Shown piece after piece: positions 53,753-63,164 of a DNA stretch of 64,000 nucleotides. Source of the DNA: Desulfoluna limicola. Lineage in GTDB: Bacteria; Desulfobacterota; Desulfobacteria; Desulfobacterales; Desulfolunaceae. The notes under the pieces were generated by a model. It did not search any database. It was given only the letters and a program-made list of their open reading frames with translations, and had not been told where the DNA came from. The first letter of the stretch is position 1, and the number at the start of each line of letters is the position of its first letter. The translations under genes and the position numbers were made by a program. The DNA lies in NCBI RefSeq assembly GCF_021654575.1, contig NZ_AP024488.1, positions 3,371,501 through 3,435,500 on the forward strand. Reading direction: 5' to 3'.

Positions 53753-54396
53753 GACACCCCCAGGAAGCTTAATAGATTATAAAAACCGACCCCGCCCCAA
53801 AAAAAGCGCATCAATATTTTTGCACGACATCGGGACCACACCAAGGACTCGAACGCCACCATCTGTCCGAGGCATCTGAACAGTAATCTGCGACCTTACT
53901 ATTCAACCAAATCATCACAGTGGCCGTGATCTATGTATGTTATGATACGACAGACAAAAATGAGATATGTAAAAAGATATCTATCAAAAATCAGATCTCG
54001 ATAAATATATTGGCATCAGCACGATCACCTCACCAAATGAAAAATATTCAGCAAAGATGGTGGCGAGCTGAGATTGGCAACGCAGAGAGCCACATGTGTT
54101 GGGAACAACAAGTTATCATGGATCAAAAAGAGTGGACTTCATCTTGACTTGCTGGCTTCATTAAATCGCTCAGTATGCGATTCGTTATGTACTTAACTTA
54201 AATTGATATGATTCTGCTGCGATTGTGTCAATGCTTTTTATCAACAGAGATAAACTATGAAATTAATTACACAGTTCCACACCCACCTATAACCTAAATT
54301 ACACAATCCCACTTTTTGTAACGCCCCCAATCCTGTTCAAGTTCTCATGCCATGCGAAAACAAAGGCTCCGCACAAAATGATGTCGCAACCCACAA
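53753..54396. other. Intergenic stretch upstream of the riboswitch-controlled PEP-CTERM gene
   Basis: About 640 bases, AT-rich from 53930. Short frames (53920-54147) lack a ribosome-binding site. It holds the AATTACACA motif pair described separately. Confidence 0.4.
54265..54305. promoter_or_regulatory. AATTACACA motif pair, possible activator site
   Basis: AATTACACA occurs at 54265-54273 and 54297-54305, 32 bases apart (three helical turns), about 95-135 bases upstream of the sigma-54-like promoter. That is the usual location for an enhancer-binding protein. The same motif is upstream of the other PEP-CTERM gene (27335-27365). Confidence 0.5.
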
Positions 54397-54414
54397 TTGG
54401 CATTATTCATGCAC
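54397..54414 (+). promoter_or_regulatory. Sigma-54-type promoter of the PEP-CTERM gene
   Basis: TTGGCATTATTCATGCAC has GG-N10-GC spacing. The -24 half TTGGCA matches the consensus exactly; the -12 half ATGCAC fits partly. The expected start is near 54425, leaving an untranslated leader of about 340 bases that contains the riboswitch. Confidence 0.6.
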
Positions 54415-54661
54415 AATATCCATGTGGAATGCCGCAATAAGCTTTATCAACGGTTCAAGGCACCCACCTTGATTTTATACCCCACAAAATATCGACAACA
54501 CTCCTTGCATGAGTTTTCTGCCATGCCTTTACAAGACGCCGGATCAGATTGCCCTTGATCCGAAATATAAACACACTGACATACTGCCAAAGGAGGTGAA
54601 ATAAATTCATTCAGTCTAAAGCGTAAGGTTGCACCGTTCAAAGGATGACAATCAATAACCG

Positions 54662-54742
54662 CACCAAGACAATGCCAAACCCGTTGCGAAACGGGGACGG
54701 AAAGCCACGGGTCTCCTAAAGGAGAGATCGCCGGGCTACCTT
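54662..54742 (+). ncRNA. GEMM/cyclic-di-GMP-I riboswitch
   Basis: Core elements of the GEMM class: CAAAC before stem CCCGTT-GCGA-AACGGG, whose GCGA tetraloop docks into P3; the junction GGACGGAAAGCCACGGG; the P3 stem TCTCC-TAAA-GGAGA; and CGCCGGGCTACC at the end. The aptamer ends about seven bases before the Shine-Dalgarno AAGGGA of the PEP-CTERM gene, so control of translation start is possible. The usual ligand is cyclic di-GMP; a cGAMP-type variant cannot be excluded by eye. Confidence 0.9.
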
Positions 54743-54761
54743 GAAACTCAAGGGACTCTAC

Positions 54762-55451
54762 ATGATGAAAAAAATAGTAAAATTTCTTATCCCTCTCTTT
54801 TTATGCACCCTCTGTCTATCCGCAAGTGCTTCGGCCCTCACGGTCACATTTGAGGACAACATCAACTACTGGCCCGGGTATGAATCGTCCATCGATGCCC
54901 AGAATGATGTTGACGTCGTCGGCTCCAGTCCTCATGTGGGGACGACCACAATCGAAATGAATGAAAACAGATACCTGCAAAGCATTTCTATTGAAGTCGA
55001 AGATCGAGTCCACTTTGATTCCCTCTTTATTAACACACGAAATTACGATGACCAGACGATGAATATTGAGGGATGGGATTATTATGTTAACACAGGGTGG
55101 CTCAGTAGCAAAACAACTGCCGTCATGCTCAGTAAAGTAAATGAAAAATATGAATATGGATGGACAATTGACAGCCCATCTGTTAGAAATGACCATCCAA
55201 ACTCCATCATAAGCGGCCTGACTGATCTCCAGAACATTTGGGTCACCTACGAAAATGACGTCTTAACATACGACTTCTCCGGCCTGGAAGAGATGGCCAT
55301 TCTCCTTGGTGATAGTTTTGTCATCGGGTACACCCCCAGTTGTGCAAACGATGTGATCCTAAACCCCGTCCCAGAGCCCACAACCATGTTTCTTCTGGGG
55401 GGAGGCCTCATCAGTATAGCCGGCACCATGAGGCGACGTAAGAAGAGCTAA
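54762..55451 (+). CDS. PEP-CTERM sorting-domain protein under riboswitch control
   Basis: A 229-residue exported protein. Signal peptide MMKKIVKFLIPLFLCTLCLS up to ASASA; the mature part DNINYWPGYESSIDAQNDVD is acidic and beta-rich; the C-terminus NPVPEPTTMFLLGGGLISIA then GTMRRRKKS is a PEP-CTERM signal for exosortase. The ATG at 54762 follows AAGGGA; a TTG at 54741 overlaps the riboswitch end. It is read from a sigma-54-like promoter. Probably a cell-surface or matrix protein made when cyclic di-GMP or the regulator permits. Confidence 0.92.
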   Translation: MMKKIVKFLIPLFLCTLCLSASASALTVTFEDNINYWPGYESSIDAQNDVDVVGSSPHVGTTTIEMNENRYLQSISIEVEDRVHFDSLFINTRNYDDQTMNIEGWDYYVNTGWLSSKTTAVMLSKVNEKYEYGWTIDSPSVRNDHPNSIISGLTDLQNIWVTYENDVLTYDFSGLEEMAILLGDSFVIGYTPSCANDVILNPVPEPTTMFLLGGGLISIAGTMRRRKKS

Positions 55452-55472
55452 GGCTCAGTCATTCCGGACAAT

Positions 55473-55509
55473 AAAAAAGGCCGTGTACATAAAGTACACG
55501 GCCTTTTTT
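55473..55509. terminator. Bidirectional rho-independent terminator
   Basis: AAAAAAGGCCGTGTAC and GTACACGGCCTTTTTT are a perfect 16-bp stem with a five-base loop and T-runs in both directions. It separates the convergent PEP-CTERM and acetyltransferase genes. Confidence 0.95.
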
Positions 55510-55534
55510 GATCATGCAAAATCAACTGTTGACG

Positions 55535-56770
55535 TCAACGTTGCTCAACCTGCTTACATTTAGTCGTCTGACAGGCATGTCGAATTTTTCTCAAAAATGG
55601 GATCGCATGCGCTTCAAAATGAGACTCAACCAGTCCCTTCATGCAACACGAATTGAACCCTCGATAACGTGCCCTGACATCATTCAATGTGCCTTTGAAA
55701 TTTAACTTAAAAGACTCACTCCCTTTCTGAAAATCTAACGAAGAGACATGGTCGACGTCCAAAAGATACCTCAACACAAACCACATCAACAGGGAACCCA
55801 CTGAGTACTCGACAAATGCCTTATTGTATGCCGTTTTCAGATCATATGCTTTCCCTTTGTACACCACAACAAAACGAGCTGCCACGGGATTATAGCCTTC
55901 GGGAACCACACAACCCTGCTGAGAAAAAGAATTACATGCCAGATCGGAGGTTCCTGAATGTGGTTCGCCCTTTTTATAGTAGAGGAGAAACAAACGAAGA
56001 GCCCCTATCCTTGCAAGATAATGGGCAAGTTTCCTGTGAAAACAAGGATCTGCCTCCTCTCCTTTCCAACTGTCTCCATAAACTTTGTTGTACATCGACA
56101 TGCCATGATCGACATCACATGTTTCTAAGGAATAAACAGCCATATAAAAGCCTCCATCCCTAGTAAGTTTCTTCTCGCTCCTGACAAGAGAACGACGGAG
56201 ATTCCGGCTCAACGCTGAATAAAAGGATTGAGATGTATCAAAGCGACTCAAGTCAAGAACGATATTAGGGAACCGTGGCTCAGACATGCCAATGATGCCG
56301 AGGGCCCCTAACTCGTCTTTAAAGGCATCAAGCATGCGATCCTTCGAGGGAAGGTCATCAAAAAAGACCAGATCCCACTCCCGGGCCATCGGGCCTCGCA
56401 CGAATTGAGCCATGGCCGAACCGACCTTCTCTTCCCATCCGAACCGTGCAAGGCCGCCCCTTACCGGGGAATATAGTGACCCTATCAACTCAAGACTGCG
56501 GTAATCAAAAAAACGCAGCTTGCGTCGACCCATGCACATCGGAAGAATCCCGATGAGTTCATCACCATGATACGCGCAAAGAATCTTCAGATTCTCTAAG
56601 GGAACACTGCTGCAAACAAACAATGCCTGATACCAGTCAAAACTGGTATAGAAATGGCTCTGTCCGTTTTGGTTGGAAAGCGCCCGCCACCCAGACTCAA
56701 GGGTAAGAAACCCTTCATGTGTTGTGCAAACATCGATGTTAAGCAACAACGCCTGCCTTTCAACTCGCAA
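55535..56770 (-). CDS. CelD/BcsL-family acetyltransferase (GNAT-like)
   Basis: A 411-residue cytoplasmic protein. The first half has FYTSFDWYQALF and LKILCAYHGDELIGILPMCM, typical of the CelD/BcsL group, and the second half has FVVVYKGKAYDLKTAYNKAF with SVGSLLMWFVLRYLL, the GNAT-like acetyl-CoA-binding region. Family members lie in cellulose or exopolysaccharide loci and are thought to acylate sugars. Downstream neighbours fit that. GNAT catalytic residues cannot be confirmed by eye. Confidence 0.85.
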   Translation of the reverse strand: MRVERQALLLNIDVCTTHEGFLTLESGWRALSNQNGQSHFYTSFDWYQALFVCSSVPLENLKILCAYHGDELIGILPMCMGRRKLRFFDYRSLELIGSLYSPVRGGLARFGWEEKVGSAMAQFVRGPMAREWDLVFFDDLPSKDRMLDAFKDELGALGIIGMSEPRFPNIVLDLSRFDTSQSFYSALSRNLRRSLVRSEKKLTRDGGFYMAVYSLETCDVDHGMSMYNKVYGDSWKGEEADPCFHRKLAHYLARIGALRLFLLYYKKGEPHSGTSDLACNSFSQQGCVVPEGYNPVAARFVVVYKGKAYDLKTAYNKAFVEYSVGSLLMWFVLRYLLDVDHVSSLDFQKGSESFKLNFKGTLNDVRARYRGFNSCCMKGLVESHFEAHAIPFLRKIRHACQTTKCKQVEQR

Positions 56771-56927
56771 AATTAACAGATGAATAAAACGCCCTGAGGG
56801 ACAAACCGATGAGGAGAGCTAAAGACGATTTACTATTAAGCATTCGCTTTATCTCAAATCTTTAACCACAACAGGTTCAACCACTTGATATCTATACATA
56901 CAAGCTTTGAAAACAAAGAAAGCATTC

Positions 56928-58070
56928 TTATGGAACGGGTACCTGACGCCATACATAATAGTGAATTTGATCAACCACATTATCAGCATCCAGATCTATA
57001 CTTTTATATTCAGGGTACCCTGTGGAATAAAAGTGTGTTGCTTGGACTAAATCAATCGTGCCATCACCATCTCCGTCAAAACGCACTTCACTTGGAAAGC
57101 GGTAATGTTTCATCCTGTTATATTCATAAGCGTCTATGAGTGCGGGATTTAACATGTCCGTAAGAAAGTCTTCAGAATCCATAGAATATAAAAAAACCAT
57201 ATCAAAGGTTAAGTTATTATCCTGAGATTCATACTTGAATTCAGTTCGCTGGTCTACAGTAACGTCATCACCCTTATAAATTTCCTCCAATATTCGATCA
57301 TTATCGCTATTATACGCATATTTCCTATATTCGGGTGATGAATCACTCCATCCAGTTCTGTTCATCGCATGATCGTAATCCGAAAGTACAGTAAAACCGG
57401 CTTTCTCACCTTTAAGGATATATCCATTTGATGTGTATTCAAATTCAGTCAACAAGGTCTCAGACCGTAAGTGATCATAAACTTCAAATTCCAGTATTGT
57501 CCCATCATCATTATAACTATAAGTAATTGTTTGTAAATCAACATACGCATTGGATCCTGTCTTACTGGAACGGGTTTCAGTTTGAACCCGAGCACCGGCA
57601 TAAGTCAATTTTCTTTTATATGTCACTCCGCTTGAAGCAATTTGAGTTATTTTTGAATCAAGACTCCCCTCTAAATTATAGGTATAAAAAGATTGATAGA
57701 GCAATGAATCATCTTCATAGGAAGTTTCCGATATTTTGTGATGGTCATCGTCGTATTCATAATCGATAACCCAATTTACCCCCATTTTTTTTATACAATC
57801 CCCCTGATCGTCAAATTCATCCTCGAGTACTATCTCGTACTCTCCGTCGTTGTTCATATCCATTCTAAGACCCACAATTTTCCACTCGCCATCGGCCACA
57901 TCACCTGTGCCGGGAACAATCACAGTGTCTCCAGGAAGGGCTGATTCGTTTGCTGAGGGAACGACCTCACCATCACTCCCGCTACCGCCCCCACAACCCA
58001 TGAGTACCAACGCTGAGCATGTCACCAACATCATAAAAATCGCATGAACCATAGATACATAATATTTCAT
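56928..58070 (-). CDS. Lipoprotein with YD-repeat-like and EF-hand-like sequence
   Basis: A 380-residue lipoprotein (signal to LVLMGC, Cys about 25). The mature part has repeated Tyr-Asp-rich strands such as YEYDDDHHKISETSYEDDSL and FEYTSNGYILKGE, much like RHS/YD repeats. It also has two Asp/Asn-rich stretches (DMNNDGEYEIVLEDEFDD and GDGDGTIDL), possibly calcium-binding. An extracellular or cell-surface role is inferred. AGGAG precedes the ATG at 58070; the longer frame is ignored. No close family named. Confidence 0.8.
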   Translation of the reverse strand: MKYYVSMVHAIFMMLVTCSALVLMGCGGGSGSDGEVVPSANESALPGDTVIVPGTGDVADGEWKIVGLRMDMNNDGEYEIVLEDEFDDQGDCIKKMGVNWVIDYEYDDDHHKISETSYEDDSLLYQSFYTYNLEGSLDSKITQIASSGVTYKRKLTYAGARVQTETRSSKTGSNAYVDLQTITYSYNDDGTILEFEVYDHLRSETLLTEFEYTSNGYILKGEKAGFTVLSDYDHAMNRTGWSDSSPEYRKYAYNSDNDRILEEIYKGDDVTVDQRTEFKYESQDNNLTFDMVFLYSMDSEDFLTDMLNPALIDAYEYNRMKHYRFPSEVRFDGDGDGTIDLVQATHFYSTGYPEYKSIDLDADNVVDQIHYYVWRQVPVP

Positions 58071-58691
58071 GTCAGATCTCCTAATGATAATGAATAATGA
58101 ACAGTTCCGGAAAGATTCAACGTACGTTATAGCTAATGGTAGATGTAGCAAGAAGAGATTCGTTTAAAAACCAATCTGAAAATGCACACACAGGTGTTAC
58201 GAAAAGAACCCTGATAAAAAGACCTCACCTCTGGGCAACAAAGCTGCAATAGCCGCTTAATCCGGAGGCGACAACTTCATTGACAACCACCGGGAGTCAG
58301 GCGACTGAGAAAGATGGCAAACAAATATCAATTTTATGTAGCCTCATAAACCGCTGCAAACGTGCGTACTTTGCTTCTCATTTGGCCTTGCCTGGAAAGG
58401 CGATAGCCATTTCAGACATATTGACTGTCCTGAGTTACAAAAGCGCTATCATATAATCAACTAGGAAACCGACTCTTGACATCTGCCAGGCGAGGCTTTA
58501 TTTGAGGGTGTACTTCAAGTGGTTCAGATCTATCACTTGGTAATATCTTTTTAATTTCATAGAAATCATAAGCAATCTAAAAAGCCTATTATAACTCTTA
58601 AATATTAAACAGTTACAGCCATTTACACTGTACAGAGATCAATGCTGTATCATATGTCGAGATATTAACGCACTCTTTAATACTACATAAG
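58071..58691. other. Intergenic stretch; no gene recognised
   Basis: About 620 bases, AT-rich toward 58691. No family A repeat. Short frames give no support. Confidence 0.4.
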
Positions 58692-59066
58692 CTACTCAGT
58701 TCGTTTTAGATCAAACATACAATCATCAGGCGGCACCGGAATTGCCATGGAGTTTTCAGAGACTTCTCCTTTTGTACCATCTGGATAGGTATCTTGAACA
58801 GAGCAATGGCAATCGATACCGCCATCGATTTTGTCAAACTCAATCCTAATTGGAAGGGTGTCTGTTGGTGTTACGTTGTAGCTCGTTTCTCCTATTATTA
58901 TTTGTTTACCATCGGCATCGATACACAAGCATTTTACTTCAAATTTTGAAATATCTGAACTCTCGGGGTAAACGTCTAAGCTAAGTGTGGCCGTGAAACC
59001 AGATGTCAAAGAGAGTCCTAAAAAGAACAACACAACCACCACAACGGAATATTTGACGATTCTCAT
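58692..59066 (-). CDS. Small secreted hypothetical protein
   Basis: A 124-residue protein with a signal peptide (RIVKYSVVVVVLFFLGLSLT, cut near SGFTA). The mature part has four or five Cys (EVKCLCIDADGK, IDCHCSVQD, DDCMF) that could form disulfides. No family recognised. The start is ATG at 59066, just after a GTG. It lies in the AT-rich sugar-biosynthesis region. Confidence 0.7.
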   Translation of the reverse strand: MRIVKYSVVVVVLFFLGLSLTSGFTATLSLDVYPESSDISKFEVKCLCIDADGKQIIIGETSYNVTPTDTLPIRIEFDKIDGGIDCHCSVQDTYPDGTKGEVSENSMAIPVPPDDCMFDLKRTE

Positions 59067-59192
59067 CACACCGCCCCTTAAATCTACTTGTATTTCATCA
59101 TAGAATTTATGTAAATTTTAGCAAAATAACCTCAAGAATGTTTCATATTCGCAAAAACTTTAAGCTATAGATTTGTATTATTGTCAAAAAAA

Positions 59193-60530
59193 TTATTGCT
59201 TAAGCTCAGACACAAAATATCTCAACTTTCCTGATTTTTCAGCTTCAATATGATATACTGAGACAAAATTATAATCTATTAGACTGCTCAAGTTTGTCTT
59301 TAAATCAGCCACTAAAGTATCTATGATTTCTTCTTTAAATATATTTGTCTTTACAATATATATATTAATCTCACTCAACGTTTTTTGCACAGCTCTAAAT
59401 TTTTCAATATAAATAGAGTATCTACCTAATATATATGCAAACTTAGCATCATAAATAACTTTCCCATCAGGTGTTCTAATGAAATCATCTTGTCTTCCCT
59501 CATTTATACTTATTAAAGGGAAATGAATCCCACAGCTACATACCCGAGAATATTTTATCCCGATATCCCCTGTTCTATACCTAATAAACGGATAAGAGCG
59601 TGCAAATAGTTCGGTAACAACTATTTCACCAATCTCATCAATAACGACTTTTCCGTCTTTTATGACCTCAACAATGATATTGGATGACATTTCGTGTATA
59701 TTCCCATGAGGACATTCAAAACCTATAATACCGACCTCAGTATTACCATACTCTTGAATCACTGGAGTTTGGAAAACCTTTCGGATATATTTTAGCTGAT
59801 CAAGTACAGGCTTTTCCCCTGTGACAATAATGACTTTTGGGGTAAATGATTTAAATGAGAAATTGTTTTGATCAAAAAAACATGCAAAATGATAAAGAAC
59901 AGAAGGGTACCCGTAAAAGTACACAGGCTTAAAACGTTCAAGCCTTCTGTAATATTGCATCATATGATGAGCACTTAAATTAAAAGCTGATAACCGTATA
60001 CGATTCATTAAAAAATCTTTAATATGTGCCTCGACACGCTTGAAAAATGATACTGGCACGCCCCAAAACCGTGCCTGAGGTGAACCAATACCAATACCAT
60101 GCCAAGAGTACACATGATACATTACAGCATCCTGATACGCTGTTGCGAACCTATCTCTGACAAAAGTAAAAGGATCACCAGTTGACCCACTTGTATTCCT
60201 CTTAATATGATTGGAAACTTTATTATTCTTTAATCTATCTGAGTTAGTTTTAAAAATATGTTTATCCATTATCGGCAAATCACACAAGCACTCTTCGACC
60301 TCTAAATATTCATCAGATTTACTATTTATTTGAGAAGCATATTTACTATAATATTCTATATTACCAATATTGGTAAAACAACTTTTTAATTTTTCTAATT
60401 GATAGTGTTTAAGCTCTTGCGATGAATAGTTATCAATATCTCTAACTCGTGCAAGACATTTTAATATGTTCTCTCTTCGAATCAACCTTATAGGGTAAAA
60501 TAAAAGGTACTTAGAAAATGATTTATTCAT
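59193..60530 (-). CDS. PaaK/CapK-like acyl-adenylate-forming enzyme
   Basis: A 445-residue protein of the phenylacetate-CoA ligase group often found in capsule loci as CapK. It has the phosphate-binding loop NTSGSTGDPFTF, then EYGNTEVGIIGFECPHG, where the ligase has an acyl-binding loop, and the conserved RTGDIGIKYSRVC-CG, with paired Cys that may bind zinc. It may activate a carboxylic acid for sugar modification. Very AT-rich, suggesting transfer. The ATG at 60530 is chosen. Confidence 0.88.
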   Translation of the reverse strand: MNKSFSKYLLFYPIRLIRRENILKCLARVRDIDNYSSQELKHYQLEKLKSCFTNIGNIEYYSKYASQINSKSDEYLEVEECLCDLPIMDKHIFKTNSDRLKNNKVSNHIKRNTSGSTGDPFTFVRDRFATAYQDAVMYHVYSWHGIGIGSPQARFWGVPVSFFKRVEAHIKDFLMNRIRLSAFNLSAHHMMQYYRRLERFKPVYFYGYPSVLYHFACFFDQNNFSFKSFTPKVIIVTGEKPVLDQLKYIRKVFQTPVIQEYGNTEVGIIGFECPHGNIHEMSSNIIVEVIKDGKVVIDEIGEIVVTELFARSYPFIRYRTGDIGIKYSRVCSCGIHFPLISINEGRQDDFIRTPDGKVIYDAKFAYILGRYSIYIEKFRAVQKTLSEINIYIVKTNIFKEEIIDTLVADLKTNLSSLIDYNFVSVYHIEAEKSGKLRYFVSELKQ

Positions 60531-60566
60531 AATCAATCCCTTCTACAAAAACAATCAGATAAATCT

Positions 60567-61784
60567 CTATTCAGCTAAAGGAAAAATGACGGGAAACCCC
60601 TGAAGGCCTTCTTCGTTCTGATCTGAAATGTTTCCATCTTCATCAATAACAAAAAGATACTGTATTTGATTGTATGGCAACGCATTTTGATTAACTTTAA
60701 TTTTAATTATATCTCTAGATGCTGCTTGTAATCTTGGCCATTTCAGTGAATATTGAATTTCACGATGCGTACACTCATTATAAATTTTTGCATCACCAAT
60801 CTCCACTCTTGCCCATGACGAATCTATATAAATGTCATCATAATAAAATTTTACCCATGCATCTAATCCTTCATCTGCTTCGCATTTCATATAATTCATC
60901 AAATAAAAAGAATTAATTTTTTCACCAATGTTCCCCAATAAATTGTATTCTGCATTTGGCCATTGAGAATCTATTACAAGATAAGGTTTATTTGGTTGTG
61001 ACATCCACCCTATCCATCTACCATTTGCTTTCCCAACATCCCCAAGTTGAATTTGCAAAATCAAATTATACCATTCGCCATCCACTAAATTTTGGTCAAA
61101 ATAATGGGTTTCTCCAGTTCCATGATTATGGTAATATTGCCGAGTTATTGACCCGTCTTGATTCGGCCAGATAAAAAAAGCAAAATCAGGATAGGTCGTA
61201 GAAGCATTAGATTCAACATTGGCTGCAACTCTGAAAGTCTTGATTTGATAATCTGGATCGGTATTATCCCTAGCAAATTGGTATTTTAGCCACAAATTCA
61301 CATACACCTTTCCCATTTTCGCAAAGCCAATATCATTTCTCCATGCTTGAGCAGAACGTGCCCCAGTAATCATATGAGCTTCTATATTTACATTACTATG
61401 TCGATGCCGTTGATTGGTTGAGCTTGTAGAAATATAACTTTGATTCGATCGATCTACCCACCAAGAATCTGTCTCAGGCAATTTTGCCCCTACGTCTAAC
61501 GACTCAAAATCAGCACGCGGATATAAAGGATCTGCCTCATCCGGCTCCGAATCCGGGTCAGGATCCATCCTACGACCAAAACCATCTCCGATAATATAAT
61601 ATTCACTACCATGAATTAACGGTTGAGGGGACTGAGCCTGCTCCCTACTTTGCGTTATAATCGTATTTGTGCCTTGCTGTTCCTGTGAAACCAACATGAT
61701 GCTGTCAACTTCAAGAGAATAGGTTAAACGAGAAAAGGCAACAACTACGAAAAAAAACGTTGCATGAAAAATAACTTTATTCAT
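60567..61784 (-). CDS. Secreted hypothetical protein, possibly carbohydrate-binding
   Basis: A 405-residue exported protein (signal MNKVIFHATFFFVVVAFSRLTYS). The mature part is aromatic- and Asp-rich (LYPRADFESLDVGAKLPETD; PDFAFFIWPNQDGSITRQYY; VKFYYDDIYIDSSWARVEIG) and looks like a jelly-roll lyase or lectin-like fold, but no family is sure. It sits among sugar-synthesis genes and could act on the polymer outside the cell. Strongly AT-rich. Confidence 0.72.
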   Translation of the reverse strand: MNKVIFHATFFFVVVAFSRLTYSLEVDSIMLVSQEQQGTNTIITQSREQAQSPQPLIHGSEYYIIGDGFGRRMDPDPDSEPDEADPLYPRADFESLDVGAKLPETDSWWVDRSNQSYISTSSTNQRHRHSNVNIEAHMITGARSAQAWRNDIGFAKMGKVYVNLWLKYQFARDNTDPDYQIKTFRVAANVESNASTTYPDFAFFIWPNQDGSITRQYYHNHGTGETHYFDQNLVDGEWYNLILQIQLGDVGKANGRWIGWMSQPNKPYLVIDSQWPNAEYNLLGNIGEKINSFYLMNYMKCEADEGLDAWVKFYYDDIYIDSSWARVEIGDAKIYNECTHREIQYSLKWPRLQAASRDIIKIKVNQNALPYNQIQYLFVIDEDGNISDQNEEGLQGFPVIFPLAE

Positions 61785-61943
61785 AACTTACCCCTAAAAA
61801 TAAAATCGTAATTTTCCGCCTTATTTATCATTTCTTACGAGGATAGAAAATGAAAGTGACTTTTCATTAATCGTCATAAACAATCATTGAGTATAATTTA
61901 TTCTACACCTCTATAATTTCCCCACACTAAACCACTGAATTCA
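61785..61943. other. Short intergenic gap, AT-rich
   Basis: About 160 bases with no features. Confidence 0.4.
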
Positions 61944-62960
61944 TCACTTCAAGCCATCATTTATCAAACGAATTAAATTATTACTCTTCATTTCCCACTG
62001 ACTCTTCATTGAAATCTTCATCAACCTCATTCTTTCTTGAACAAGAGTATAGTTGGACAATACATAATTAATACTCATAGATATTGCATCAGGTGATAAC
62101 TCGGTGAAAATGACGCCCTTATCAAAGAAATTTTTTTGTGTTTCTGTATTCGATACAATTAATGGCTTCTCTAAAGCAACGGCTTCATACGACCCACATG
62201 TTAAAGTATACTCTTGTGTTGTGAGTGCCATAATTATTTTTGACTTTGAAAGTAAATTGATGTAATCTTGTTCGGCTAAATACCCGGTTAAGATGAAATT
62301 ATGAGATAATCGTTTAATCCTTCTGATCTGTTTGTTTTTATTATAATCTCCCGTCACTAATATATCACACACACCCCTAAGATAACTTGCGGCTACAGCA
62401 ACTTCTTCAATTGGTTCATCATCAGAGAATGAACATATACATACGACATCATCTAAAGCGCTTGGAGAATTTTTACTCATTACTGTTAGTGATGGTATTT
62501 TATCTTCTAAAACAAAACCTCGCCCACCCATTGATTCAATTAGGTCTTTTAAACATTTGTTCGTAACTACCGTTAAGTCAGCTTCCTTTATCGTCTGTGA
62601 ACTAAGATAATGAAACATTCTGTATTTAAGTTCTTTGGAATTCTTTTTTTCAATCTTAAAATTTGAGTGCCTATCAACCACAAGATAAAATTTAAGTATC
62701 TTTTTAGCTAAGCATACAATGAATGTTAAAACCACTGATGGATTTTGAACAACTATAAAATTTGGTTTCTTTAACATGATAAAAAAAAGAGTTTTAGTGA
62801 TCAAAACAGGGTACTTCGTAGCTCTAAATCTCTGAAAAATTTCGAATGTTTTAATATACTTATATTCAATACCATAATTTTTAGATAACTCTTTGGATCT
62901 TCGATGATCCTCCCACGTCAGCCACACGCCCATATTTTTCAGAATATTTCCGTTATTCAT
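61944..62960 (-). CDS. Glycosyltransferase (GT4-like)
   Basis: A 338-residue cytoplasmic or peripheral enzyme. VWLTWEDHRRSKELSKNYGI and PNFIVVQNPSVVLTFIVCLA suit an N-terminal Rossmann fold, DLTVVTNKCLKDL the linker, and ICSFSDDEPIEEVAVAASYL with YTLTCGSYEAVALEKPLIVS the C-terminal sugar-nucleotide-binding fold. Sugar and linkage are unknown. The ATG at 62960 follows AGGG; starts further upstream are weaker. Confidence 0.82.
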   Translation of the reverse strand: MNNGNILKNMGVWLTWEDHRRSKELSKNYGIEYKYIKTFEIFQRFRATKYPVLITKTLFFIMLKKPNFIVVQNPSVVLTFIVCLAKKILKFYLVVDRHSNFKIEKKNSKELKYRMFHYLSSQTIKEADLTVVTNKCLKDLIESMGGRGFVLEDKIPSLTVMSKNSPSALDDVVCICSFSDDEPIEEVAVAASYLRGVCDILVTGDYNKNKQIRRIKRLSHNFILTGYLAEQDYINLLSKSKIIMALTTQEYTLTCGSYEAVALEKPLIVSNTETQKNFFDKGVIFTELSPDAISMSINYVLSNYTLVQERMRLMKISMKSQWEMKSNNLIRLINDGLK

Positions 62961-63164
62961 AGATACCCTATCCTTAGCAGGATCATTATCCTGCAAACCA
63001 AATCATCCGAATTCAATTTAATTATCCTATGTTCTTTCATCAACTTGAATACGATGGAAATCATTCGAAACATGATTCATCTAAATTCCAAGAGATACAT
63101 CTTTACCTTCACCTTTTGCTGAAAACAGTTCATCTAACAGACATTTCTGATATAAAACGAGTCC
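62961..63164. other. Short intergenic gap, AT-rich
   Basis: About 200 bases between two glycosyltransferase genes; no features. Confidence 0.4.

Noticed and set aside
53920-54147. Open frame of 75 codons in the gap before the riboswitch
   Set aside because: No ribosome site, AT-rich random-looking peptide, and no conservation evidence.
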